Assembly (NCBI GenBank): GCA_029168955.1
Contig: JAPDOI010001485.1
Coordinates: 110,583 to 174,582, forward strand
DNA length: 64,000 nt
Direction of reading: 5' to 3'
DNA from: Aplectana chamaeleonis
Taxonomy: Eukaryota; Nematoda; Chromadorea; Rhabditida; Cosmocercidae
Positions 31,427-41,798 of this stretch are shown here, in pieces. The translations under genes and the position numbers were made by a program. The stretch's first letter is position 1, and the number at the start of each line of letters is the position of its first letter. A model generated the notes under the pieces. The model was given only the letters and a program-made list of their open reading frames with translations. It was not told where the DNA came from and made no database searches.

Positions 31427-32583
31427 GTACCCGCCGGGTAGTCGAAGGGTAAATGAGGTGCAATTTCAATACAAAACGCGCGCTCCACGGCCACCTCTCG
31501 CCTCCCTTGGCTCCCTCGCGACCGCCGGAAGTTTTTGCATCGCTTCTCGGGAAAATTGACCGCATCGCGGCGAAATTTATTGCAAATCGCACGGAAGAGA
31601 CGTTAGATTCATTCATTTTGAATTCTTAAACCCTCATTCTCTCAATTTCCGTGTGATTCTGTCTTTTGTTTCCTTTTCATTGGTGACTCAGATCTTTTGT
31701 TTCGTTACAATTATACATTTTTGACTGTGAATATTAATTTTTTGCTGTTTTTTCGCACGTTTCATTGAATTTTTACCAAAAAAATTGAAAAGCGCTTTTT
31801 GCCACATCTTAATCATCCAGAGAGCTGCGGGCTCTCATCTTTATATCCGAGTATTATAGACAGTGTGCAAAATAACGATCTTTATTCTGCCAGGTTTCAT
31901 TTTTTTTTTCAAAATGTGAATATTGAATTTGAAAGACCGATCCATTTGTGGTAAAATAAGTCTAATTTGATATGAGCCACTGTCCATAATACTTGAATTA
32001 TAACATTGTATGCCCTAAGGTCGCTGAGTAATGAAATCGTGACAAAAAAGTCATATAAAAGTTTTTACGAATTTTCAAACCTGCTCTATTGGAGATTTTC
32101 TATTTTCGCACTATAATTCTTTCTTTACTGTCTTTCTTTCGCACTATAATTCTTTCTTTACTTTACTTATTCTTTATTCACTTTTGTGACATTTAACAAA
32201 ATGTAATCCCTCTGAAAAGAGACAGAAACTAAATTTAAAAAAATTTAAAATTAGAACACGAGCTTTAAATGCGCCGATTTGCTAGAACTACGAATAAAAC
32301 CCAGTAAAACATGTTATACTATTGTTCTGCAACAAAGGAATTTAGTTTTCAATATTCTTATGCCAAAAAAAAACTAAAAATGCAAAAGAATCGAACGAAA
32401 AATAGAAAATTACACAATATTCTCGAAGGGAAGTCCACGGGAATTCGAAGGGTAATCGATCAATACGTTCATTTCCATCTTACAGCGTGTAAGATGGGTC
32501 GATATATTCCTCTGCCGCGCGCGGTATCATCCCTTCCGCTTCCCTTCGACTACCCTCGGCGGGTTGTTGGCGAATACGACCCC
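31427..32583. mobile_element. GGGGTCGTATTCGCC-family element, interrupted copy
   Basis: The left part (31,427-31,600) shares CGCGCTCCACGGCCACCTCT and the right part (32,430-32,583) shares CATTTCCATCTTACA and CGGGTTGTTGGCGAATACGA with 35,234-35,553. The about 800 bp between them has no match in the window and looks AT-rich and non-coding, so it is an insertion or a longer family variant. Confidence 0.55.
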
Positions 32584-32608
32584 TGATGTGTTTATCACAT
32601 ACACAGCC

Positions 32609-32680
32609 GGTATAAAAGGTGCCTCATCTCACTCGAGTCCTCATTCGGCATTCTGATGCCGGCCCTGGAAGGTGACTTCG
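32609..32680 (+). promoter_or_regulatory. TATA-box-like motif, possible element promoter
   Basis: GGTATAAAAGGTGCC lies about 30 bp before CCTCATTCGGCATTCTG, spacing expected of a TATA box and start site. It is followed by a GC-rich stretch to about 33,040 with no long reading frame. It could be an LTR or LINE promoter fragment. No LTR partner was found. Confidence 0.25.
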
Positions 32681-33190
32681 AGTCCCTCTCCGAAGGCTAG
32701 CATATTTTTGGACGCTGAGTGGGTACGGGATCACAGCTGGGGGAGGCGGTTTTCGCCGCTGTCCGCAGTGAGGGTGGTCCCTTCACCCAGATCTCGGCAG
32801 AGGTTAAGCCTTTGCCCGGACCTAGCGGGGCTTTCTTTGGGGGGGCAGCCAGATTCAGGCAACGTCGAGATAGGGTTGAGGTACCTCCGGACCGGGTTTT
32901 GGAGCCGTCACGTCTTGATTGAGACACCGCAGCGTGGAGGTTGATGCAGTGGCACAGCTGGTGGAGGGACGCTGGATAGACACTACCCTGCAGGCACCGA
33001 TTAGGAGCCTTCAAGGCAGGGTTGGTCTGCCGCCGGTGCAAACTCTCTCAGAGTAGTAAACCCTCTCAGAATGAAGTTAAGATGATCCTTAGATAATGGT
33101 ATGGAGGAATGTTGAGATGATCTGTTAGATTATCTTAATGATATGGTCAAGGGTATGAATCTCCTCTGATAACGCACCGTTCAGAAGACT

Positions 33191-33803
33191 AAGGCCCGTA
33201 GTAAAGCCACCACTCAGTCAGGATCATCTGAATGAGTGATAAGACGAGTCCGGAAACGATTCAGACAGGGCTCAGACGAGTCCGGAAATTGTTTCGAGCG
33301 ATAGATTGCATTCGGAGCGGTCGGTCTTGCAAAGACATGACGATGGGGGCATGATGATACCTGTGATTACAAGAAAAACCGACCATTATTCTCAACGTGG
33401 TCGTTCACGAACCGACCAACTCCATGCTCCGTTTCTCAATAAATGAAATGCTGTTTGTTTCGTGGAAGCTGATATTGATAATGATACATTGATAAGCCGA
33501 AATCTCAGCTGAATTATTAAGTTACTCCTTTGCTCCTTAAAAAAGTCCAGAGCGCACTCCTGACCTGGCACACTGTTTCACTCTTCTCTAGCCAAGAAGT
33601 TAGTCAGATCTGACTGAATCGATTCAGTCAGATCTGACTGAGTGATTCAGCTTAACTTGTTTGTTGCTGACTTTCTCTGTTCAGCCTAGGTCGCTATCCT
33701 ACAACACGTACGTCTGAAATGTGTGCGGCTCATCTGAATTCTTTTCAAAACATGGATTCAGATAGGCTGAACTGAAATTTTCGCCGGCTTTACTACGGGC
33801 CTA
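33191..33803. mobile_element. AGGCCCGTAGTAAAGCC element with central palindrome
   Basis: AAGGCCCGTAGTAAAGCC and GGCTTTACTACGGGCCT are inverted ends. The interior is rich in CAGTCAGATCTGACTG-type words, including a perfect 38-bp palindrome at 33,602-33,639 centred on AATCGATT. Non-coding. Confidence 0.65.
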
Positions 33804-34469
33804 AAATTTTTAAGATGATGCTAACTTCTTCAGATAATCTGAACACAGATCAGCGAGAGAGTGTGCATATCTGGAGAAGCTCGTCTTATATTCAAGAGTA
33901 CCCTCGGAGCAACTTTAATTTTTCATATGAAATATCAGCTATCATTATCAGCTATCACAAAACAACAAAAATCTCATTTCACTTACTAAGAAAGAAATTT
34001 TGGGGTTGGTCGATTTGTGAATGACCTCCTACAGAATAAGGGCCGGTTATTCCTACTGAGACAAATCAGCCTGAGTAGCCGACGAAAACCCACTATTTCT
34101 TATGAGCACAGCATGTAGCCAGCAGTGGCTTCAGGGAGGATACACAGAGATAATACTCTTTTGTCCTCCTATTCTCTTGCTTCACTCGCAGCAGCTAAGT
34201 AGCCATTAGCCGACGAGAACACTCATATTCGATCGTGGTAACGGCTTTGATAGCTTCTGAAACGTTTTGATAGAGCTCCATTGCCTTTTCTTTGCTACAC
34301 GGAACGGTAGGAACTCCCACGGTCGGTGAGTCTCCACACGTTTGCTCACGTTTTCACTTTTCTTCCGCAATTTTGCGGAAGAACTCGGTTACGGCGGGCG
34401 GCGGTGGCGCCGCGACACTGGGCCGTATGCATAGCTCTCCCCGAGATTCCTTGCGCGGGGATGAGGACC

Positions 34470-35095
34470 ATAGTTGTGTACGAACGAAATTTTCGCAAAA
34501 AATTTGAATGATTTGTTTTGGTTGATTTTCGTTCGAAAAATTGGCGAACGAAATTCGTTCGAATTTCTTTCTTTCGAAATTTCATCGAACGAATAATTTT
34601 TTTTTCAAATTTCGTTCATTCGAAAATTCGTCGAACGATTTTTTTTCAATTTTCGTTCTTTACAGATCTGGTTTTTCGATTTTTTTTCAAAAAATCATTG
34701 AATTAATTTTTTTGAAGGTTGAAGTGTTTTGTTCTTCCTCTTGTCAAGTTGTCGTGGACGTGACCGAACAGCTCTCCTGCTCCGATAAGTTGTGCTTATG
34801 ACCGGGGAATATACTGCTTTTCTCGTTCGCTTGAGTCCGGCTGAGCAAGCAGCAGAGCGATCGTTCGTGGCAAAATATAACACTGATTAGTAGGCTCCGA
34901 CTTCATCAGCCCGCTAAGCATCACTACCTAGACCGGCTTGAAATGAGGAAGAAAGGCTATACATGGACGTAACTTGAGTAGAAATCGAACACGTGTGGAA
35001 AATTCATTCTCTGACTGAGCGATGTATTTCGATCGAGCGTCGAGTCCGATTTAGGAAAAAAGATCCGAAAATCCTAAGGAGGTGAAAAATCCAAT
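34470..35095. mobile_element. TATAGTTGT element, copy 1: GAACGAAA arm plus core
   Basis: It starts TAGTTGTGTACGAACGAAAT with an arm of TTCGTTCGAAA words (to about 34,700), followed by a 350-bp non-repetitive core sharing AAGTTGTGCTT, GGAGCAAGC and TCTCTGACTGAGCG with the 37.4-38.2 kb copy. The right end is unclear. Confidence 0.65.
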
Positions 35096-35233
35096 TTTTT
35101 TTGAATTCAGTAGAAGTATGTAGGATATATACTCACAGGTGTCGTCATGTGTCATCACATCATGAATATGCGAGAACGACCGCTTGAGGGCAACTCACCG
35201 CTAATGGAATAACTACGGAGTCCCAGCTACCAG

Positions 35234-35553
35234 GGGTCGTATTCGCCATCAACCCGCCGGGGAGTCGAAGGGTAGATGAGGTGAAATTTCAGTACAAAAT
35301 GCGCGCTCCACGGCCACCTCTCGCCTCCCTTGGCTTCCCTCGCGACCGCCGGAATTTTCGGAATCGCATAGCCGAAGAGTGGCCGCTTCGCGATGAAATC
35401 TTTATCTTTTCACAGTGATATCGATACGTAACACAGTTTGCATTTCCATCTTACATGGTGTGAGATGGGTTGATCTGCTCCTCTGCGGCGTGCGGTATCA
35501 TCCCTTCCGCTTCCCTTCGACTTCCCTCGGCGGGTTGTTGGCGAATACGACCC
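35234..35553. mobile_element. GGGTCGTATTCGCC-family element, complete copy
   Basis: The inverted ends GGGTCGTATTCGCCATCAAC and GTTGTTGGCGAATACGACCC are about 40 bp long. CAG at 35,231-35,233 and 35,554-35,556 may be a 3-bp target duplication. 320 bp, non-coding. Confidence 0.7.
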
Positions 35554-35744
35554 CAGTTGTGACTGATAACGATAATTATGAATCAATATGGGATTAAGAT
35601 CATCTGAAACTTGTTTGGAAGAATATCAGATCATCTTATCAAAATAATATCAGATCATCTGACAGGGGTGGTTTACTACAGCACAGATTCACTCGCTGAT
35701 CACAATAGTGTCTTTGGAATCGTTCAGAGCCCGCCTATTATAAT

Positions 35745-35890
35745 CATGTCGGGTCGAGTCGAATCGTGTCTTGAGAACGACTGAAACAGTCGATATCGAG
35801 TCATTCGACTACTCGACTATTCAACATTTCGAGAAAGTCGAAAACTCGATTACATAGTCGAAATTTCAAAAATCGTGTTAGTCGATAGCC
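35745..35890. repeat. TCGAGTCG-rich self-complementary repeat
   Basis: Irregular array of GTCGAGTC, ATTCGACT and AGTCGAAA words, flanked by CTATTATAATC and CCCTATATTT. Same style as the 16.5 and 50.5 kb low-complexity elements. Confidence 0.5.
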
Positions 35891-36272
35891 CTATATTTGA
35901 AATCCTAAGCATTCGAGTTACATACTTGTGGTGGTCTTTTATACCTCGTCTATTTGGAGGACAAAACCACATAAACTCCACAGAACTCATGTCTGAGTAT
36001 GCACTGCGGGTTTAGTTTTTTGAAATGTAGACCCCTCATGTTTGAATACAGTAAGCACCTAAAGGTTGAGAACTCTCTGGTATGCTACAGATATGATGTA
36101 TTATAAAATAACGAAAAGGCTTCAGCTACATACAAAAGACAACCCCCAATGCTCCGTTTGCCTTCAAAACGAATAGATTCTTCCAGAAAAAGTTTTCGGA
36201 CAAGAGATTAGTATTTTTGACCGGCCAAACGTGCACATCTCAACACTACTAATGATAAAATCGCGCCTTTAA

Positions 36273-36879
36273 AAGCATCGTACACGATGAAAACCACGCT
36301 TGGGTTTCTGACGTCTTCGTGCTGTTATATCCCTATAGTCACTAAAGGTTGCAAGAAGCCTCCTCAAAAATGTCAACTTTTCAGGAAAAACCCATTTCAA
36401 TAAAGCTCATGACAAATTTGAAATTCCCGCCGACATCAACTTGGGATAGTTGCGCGGAGAACGCAAGGGACAGTTTTACGATTCGTTTCTTGGCGCTGCG
36501 TTAGAAGTAATTCACTAAGGACTCCATTCAAATGAGCGATCATTTTTTTCTTGAACAGTTTAATAGGGTTACTAACATGCTGCGTCCAATGCTGTCAGCG
36601 GCTTTCGATCGATATTGAACGTGAAATCGAGGGGCGTGTGCTTTGCGCCCTACGACGCGTCAACGCACGATCGCCGGCGGCGACCACGGAGTTTTGTTCC
36701 TTGTAACAACGGATCGACCCCAAGGCCGGCCCCCCAAACCCAGGAAGCCCTTTTGAGATGAGCAAATCTTCATTCAGAGGCGATTTTGAGACTTCAAACG
36801 TTGTGAGTGACATTGTTTCGGCCCACTAGTCCGACTGAACGCAAAAGCTGAAATTCGGTTTTCATCGTGTACGATGCCT
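36273..36879. mobile_element. TTAA-family element, subfamily GCATCGTACACGATG
   Basis: AAGCATCGTACACGATGAAA at the left and TTTCATCGTGTACGATGCCT at the right, with TTAA at 36,269-36,272 and 36,880-36,883. 607 bp, non-coding. It shares its right TTAA with the next element. Confidence 0.75.
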
Positions 36880-36883
36880 TTAA

Positions 36884-37300
36884 AGGCACAGCCCAACCTC
36901 AAAATTGTTTCTCTGTTTTTCTACTTGACTTGAAAAAGCTCCTACGCTGATTCCAATAATGTCCCTGAAATCGTAAAGACTCCCTAGGAACGGAGTTATG
37001 CCCCCTCGGAATATCAACTGCGGAAGCAAGAGTTGTCCGAGCCTTCTAGCTTCTGTCATTTGCAACCGATGTATGCGAGCCGACCTGAAAAAAGAGAGAG
37101 AGGCTGGGAATAAAGGAAATATCGGGGTTATTGATCGGAAATCATTGCTCATCTCGCCACTGTTACGTTCGAAAGATCATAAAAGGGGCGCACCAAAGTG
37201 GCTTCCTGATGTGGGCGCCACATTGTGGCTTCCTCCTATATCACGTTTATTCGAACAAATCGAAAACCTCAGATTTCGTCCACGAGCTTGGACTGTGCCT
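36884..37300. mobile_element. TTAA-family element, AGGCACAGCCC copy
   Basis: A 417-bp copy of the 2.3 kb subfamily ending GAGCTTGGACTGTGCCT. TTAA at 36,880-36,883 and 37,301-37,304 is shared with both neighbours. Confidence 0.8.
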
Positions 37301-37304
37301 TTAA

Positions 37305-38447
37305 AGGCACAGGTCAACCTCAGGGACGAAATTTGAGATTTCTACATGTTTGTGGAGTAGATCCACCCAGTATAATATAGTACGCAAGCGAAACTTTCGA
37401 AAGATTTATCGAAATTTTCATCGTTCGTTCGAAATTCTGTTGAACGAATTTTTAAAAAAATTAGTTCGCTCGATCTTTCGACAAATGAATTTTTTTTTCA
37501 AATTTCGTTCGCTCGAGATCTGGTTTTTCGAAGATTTCGTTCGATTTTGAAAATGGTCTCCGAAGCGTAGGTTACGCTGTTGGTTATTGCTCGGAGTTGT
37601 CGTGGGCGTCAGCGAACAACTCGCCTGTTCGAATAAGTTGTGCTTGGGATCGGGGAGTATAATGACTTTCTTGTTCTTATGAGTGCGAGCGGAGCAAGCT
37701 GCGGAGCGAATGGTCGTGACAAATATAGCACTGATAAGGAGATTTCAACATTGTAGTTTCGATTAACATCTTGAAAAAAGGAAGGCAATGGACATGCTCG
37801 CGACTTGAGCAGAAATCGAACACTTGTAGAATATTAATTCTCTGACTGAGCGGTGTAAATAAAGCGTTGAGTCCGGTTTCAAAAAAAAAGAACCGAAATT
37901 TCGGAGGAGTATCGAAAAAAGTTCTTAAACTTCGAACGAAATTTGGAAAATTTCAAAATATTGAACGACATTCGAAAAAAATCGAAATTTCGATTAGTTC
38001 CGAAATTCGTTCGTTCGACCTCCGAAATTCCAAAATATTTTCGAAATTTGTTCGTTAGAAATTTTTTCGAACGATTTTTTTTCATTGTTCGTTCGTTCCA
38101 AAACCTTTCGAACGAAAACAATTCGATTTTCATTCGTTCGAAATTTTTTTTGAAATCGTTCAACTATAATGTATAACACCTTAAAAAGTGCGAGATCTCA
38201 ATATCTCCTATTGAGCGACATATAGGAAGAAGCCACTTCGCCACGCCTTTTGCCTTTCGAGCTCAACAATGGCGATATCAGCGACGGCTTACAACTGCTA
38301 TCGCTTGCAAATGAAGGGAATTAAAAGCCTCGGACAACTCGTCCTCCGCCTCTTAATTTATGTGATATCGGAGTGGCCATAACTTCGTCCCAGTGGATCT
38401 CTTCAAAATAAAAAGAAAATCTAGGAAAGCATTCGTAGGTTGTACCT
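37305..38447. mobile_element. TTAA-family element, inverted, split by a TATAGTTGT element
   Basis: AGGCACAGGTCAACCTCAGG begins it. It runs in the opposite orientation to its left neighbour, is broken at 37,376, resumes at 38,169 with the expected interior (GAAGAAGCCACTTCG) and ends near TGTACCTTTGAA. The right target has mutated to TTGA (38,448-38,451). Confidence 0.75.
37376..38168. mobile_element. TATAGT element, copy 2: arms plus 350-bp core
   Basis: TATAGTACGCAAGCG and CGTTCAACTATA are decayed inverted ends. Flanking 8-mers CAGTATAA and ATGTATAA agree at 6 of 8 positions. Arms of GAAATTTTCG/TTCGTTCG words flank a core (37,558-37,915) alignable with 34,712-35,090. The core has no conserved reading frame between the two copies. 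Confidence 0.75.
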
Positions 38448-38855
38448 TTGAAGGCACACAACACCCAAAAAATTATTTTTCATATCTTATACTTACTTTG
38501 GAGAGAAACACCTGCTAATCAGAATGGCATTTTTGAAATCGCTCAGGAATCCCTGAAAAAGGAGTCATGTAATTTTGGATTTTCCTGTGTTTGATGGGCG
38601 AAAATTCGGTGGACGAGGTGTCCTAGGCCTGTATTTCTCTTCATTCGCAGTCGCTGTACGGGAGCGAACGATGATCAAGAAACATACCAGCAAGGGAGAA
38701 GACGCGGTTAAATTTATCCATAGTCTCGCCCTAGTGTGTTTGAAAAAAGGGGGGCTGGACGTGCTAGTTCCATATTCAGAGGGTTGGGCCCGTGGTTGTC
38801 GACTACACTTCGCTAGTTTGTAGGAATGGAGATCTAGCACTTGGTACGGGTTATA

Positions 38856-40066
38856 CCAGGTTGTAAATAAGTTTTGTCGTTTGATAAGAGAGGGCGTTGC
38901 TACTAGCCCAAATTTTTTTTGTTTTGTTGGTATGCTCTTAATATGAACGTACATATGTGAAGTTTCACTTCAATCTGTGAATTCATTCTTTGTTTACAAG
39001 CCATTCAGTGTCGCCGTGTCACAGCAATGGAAAAAAACGAATATCGTGCAGTGATAAAATTCTCATTCTTGGAAGGTGTAGCACCAAAAGAAATTCACGA
39101 ACGAATGTTGAAAGTGTATAATGATTGTTCACCTACAATTCGAACAGTGGAAAGATGGGTTGCTGAATTTAAACGTGGTCGTACAAGCCTTGAAGGCGAT
39201 CCACGTGAAGGACGTCCAAAAATCGCATTAACACCAGAAATCATAGCCAAAATACAGGATATGGTTTTGGAAGATCGTCGATCGACTGATATAGATTCAG
39301 TAGAGGCTCTACACATGGGTGCCGCATTCGCTAACGATGGAACAAAAACACATTCGAATGCACCTTCTCAGCAACATTTGGAGCGTTTAAAAAAGGGTGG
39401 ATTTTGTGCGTCGATTCATCACTATGGATGAGACTTGGGTCTATCACCATAATCCTGAATCAAAACAAGAGGCTCAAGAGTGGTGTGAACCTGGTCGTTC
39501 GGCTTCTAAACGAGTTTGTGTCCGGAAATCGGCCAAGAAGGTCATGGCATCAGTTTTTTGAATGCGAAAGAAATTTTGTTTGCGGATTACTTGCAAACTG
39601 GTAAAACATTTGATTCTCAATATTATTGCAACCTTTTAGACCAGTTTAAGGAAAAATTCGTGAAAAAGACCCGGTTTGCAGAAGAAAAAAATCTTTTTCC
39701 ATCAGAACAATGCACCGTGTCTCAAGAGCATTTTGACAATGACTAAAATCCATGAATTAAAGTTCGAATTGTTGGAGCATCCACCGTATTCACCAAATTT
39801 GGCCCCCAGCGACTCGCATTTGTTTCCAGAACTCAAAAAATTTACGCGTGGCAAGCGTTTTTTCATCAAATGAAGAGGTCATAACGGCTGCAGCGCATTT
39901 CGCAAACCTTCCGCATTCTCACCTTAGGGATGGAATCCTTAGATAGGAGGATCGTTGGAGCAAGTGTATTAATGTTCAGCGAGATTATACTGAATAATGA
40001 AGTGTATTTTGAACCATAAAATTGTGTTTTTCCTATCGCTACGACAAAACTTATTGAACAACCTAG
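38856..40066 (+). mobile_element. mariner element, TA target
   Basis: The left end CCAGGTTGTAAATAAGTTTT and inverted right end CTAGGTTGTTCAATAAGTTT are typical of mariner. TA at 38,854-38,855 and 40,067-40,068. The empty site GTTATACAGGA is present in the reference copy at about 4828. 1211 bp, slightly short because of an internal deletion. Confidence 0.9.
39027..39997 (+). pseudogene. mariner transposase, DD34D, inactivated
   Basis: Starts MEKNEYRAVIKFSFLEGVAP with the helix-turn-helix region (TIRTVERWVAEFKRGR) that binds the inverted repeats. About 25 residues are missing after DRRSTDIDSV. Catalytic Asp 1 is in MDETWVYHHN (39,427). The second Asp of the usual HQDNAP is Asn here (HQNNAPC, AAC at 39,706-39,708). 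Asp 3 is in LAPSDSHLF (39,811), 34 residues further. Several frameshifts separate the parts, and the end QRDYTE precedes TAA at 39,995. Cut-and-paste activity would be abolished by the Asn alone. Confidence 0.9.
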
Positions 40067-40139
40067 TACAGGACGGGCCTGCTTCATAATTACATAAAAA
40101 TCTCAAATTTCATATCTGAGGGTGTGCCAAGCATTTAAA

Positions 40140-41060
40140 AGCGCCATCAGTTCACAATTCTGCCGTAGCCGATTTGCTGTTTCGACAGGAATTTAGAATG
40201 GAGTGTCTGGAAGACATTAATGGGGAAAGTCTGCAGCCATGGAAAGACTTTCGTTTTGGAGGCGATAGTTGCTGCATGGACTGACAAGGGTGAGATGGTG
40301 AGAGTGAGATAAACCTTTTTTACTTACTTCTTAGTATAATTCATCCCTACACTTTCGAAGCGATTTATCATAGTGCATTTTTTAAAATCGTTAAGAGTTA
40401 TTCTGCAGCTGAAACTTCGTGGTTTTCTACCTTGTAAGGTTACACCTTGAAATTCTACACTTTCCTATTTTTTCCTATGTATTCTCATTCACTATACATA
40501 TTCAGTGTACACATGTATCATAAACGTAGTGTGAAAGGTACTTACACGAAATTATATAGTTCGGGTAAGTCGATCAGGGAAATCAGAAAATCCTGGACAA
40601 GTTCCAAAAAGGTGAGAAGCTGGAACGGGTTGGAACTGACCTGAACTTATAATCCTTGTTCTTACGAATCTCCATCTAAAAGGAACTGGCTGCGGAAAAC
40701 AACGCTTCCTGGTATAGCAATGACACTTTATGTACCATCACATGAATTGTTGAAATTTCCAATCATCAGATAATGTGTCGGGATTGTTCGTTGAAGAGTT
40801 TTTTTGGTGCCGAGGAATGTGGTTCAAGCAGTGTAATAGTGCTAGCCGATGTGATTACTGGAGGAATTCTCTTGATGTTTCCACGATTGTCCTAGAGGCC
40901 TCAACGAAGTTCAAGTATTTAATCTGATGGGAATTCACCCTTGTATGTAATGTCCTGAAGTGATTTCTGTGGTATGGGGCATACGACCCGTGAATGGATT
41001 ACAAAACTGTTGTATTGAAAACATTACAACAGGTATGGTAAGTATGTCTTCTGCATTCGA
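40140..41060. other. No supported gene
   Basis: AT-rich DNA between a TTAA element and a small TIR repeat. The open frames are below 80 codons and without motifs. Confidence 0.45.
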
Positions 41061-41180
41061 TTTAGACTGACGCATGGACCAGGCGGCTGGCCATGCGGTG
41101 TTGGCGGCATCACTGACCAACTGGTTTCGATTCGCGAGCAGCGATCTACCGTCGCCGCCCCATCCATTCATAAGACTAAA
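41061..41180. mobile_element. 120-bp TIR repeat, second copy
   Basis: TTTAGACTGACGCATGGACC and CCATTCATAAGACTAAA bound it. Same length and interior as 28,356-28,475. Confidence 0.7.
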
Positions 41181-41798
41181 TTTGTTACGTGAACTCTACT
41201 TCCACGCCGCCATTGTCTGCGCTTTCTGCTGGGCGATCAACGAACGATAGTGGCTCATACATCTGTAAATGGAAAACATTCCAGGAACACTTAGGAGCAT
41301 TTGCATCACCAATATTCTGAAAATTTGGCTTCCTGTTAAAAGTGACGATTTGTCAGTGCTTTTTAGAACTCAAAAAGTTACAAAAATATCTCGAAAATCT
41401 TAAAAAGTGATTTGGCGTAAAACAGCCTGAAGTAATAAAAAAGGTAGGAAATGAAGCGAAGTAACAAAAAACACGATTTAACTGTCAATCATAGACCAAC
41501 TATCCAGACGTAGTGACTGACGAAGGATCGAATTTTATAATCTTTTACGTTGAACTTATCAGAGCAAAATCAGGAGCGCACATTAAGCGTTGGCTGAAAG
41601 CTATAATTATGGAATCAGCATAGGTCAAACTAGGTGAACGCAACGCTCCAAACCATGTCGCGCTTGATTTCGCCTTGAAAAGTTTAACGGAGAGGCTTGC
41701 AAGATTCGACCCCTGCTCTGTCACTACTCCCAAATTGTTGGTCTATGATTGACCGCCAAATCATATATTTAGTTATTTCACTTCACAAGCCATTACAG

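Larger units (their letters stand above)
33053..35679. mobile_element. Possible large element with GTAGTAAACC ends
   Basis: GTAGTAAACCCTCTCAGAAT at the left faces GGGGTGGTTTACTAC at the right. AGATGATC/GATCATCT words are enriched next to both ends (33,080-33,160; 35,610-35,670). It encloses three other elements. No convincing target duplication was seen. Confidence 0.4.
38452..40134. mobile_element. TTAA-family element split by a mariner
   Basis: It begins AGGCACACAACACCC and ends before TTAA (40,135-40,138). It matches 4416-4899 along its length except for the 1.2 kb between 38,856 and 40,066. Confidence 0.8.

Noticed and set aside
32609..33040. LTR of a retrotransposon
   Set aside because: There is a TATA-like box but no second LTR, primer-binding site or gag/pol reading frame nearby.
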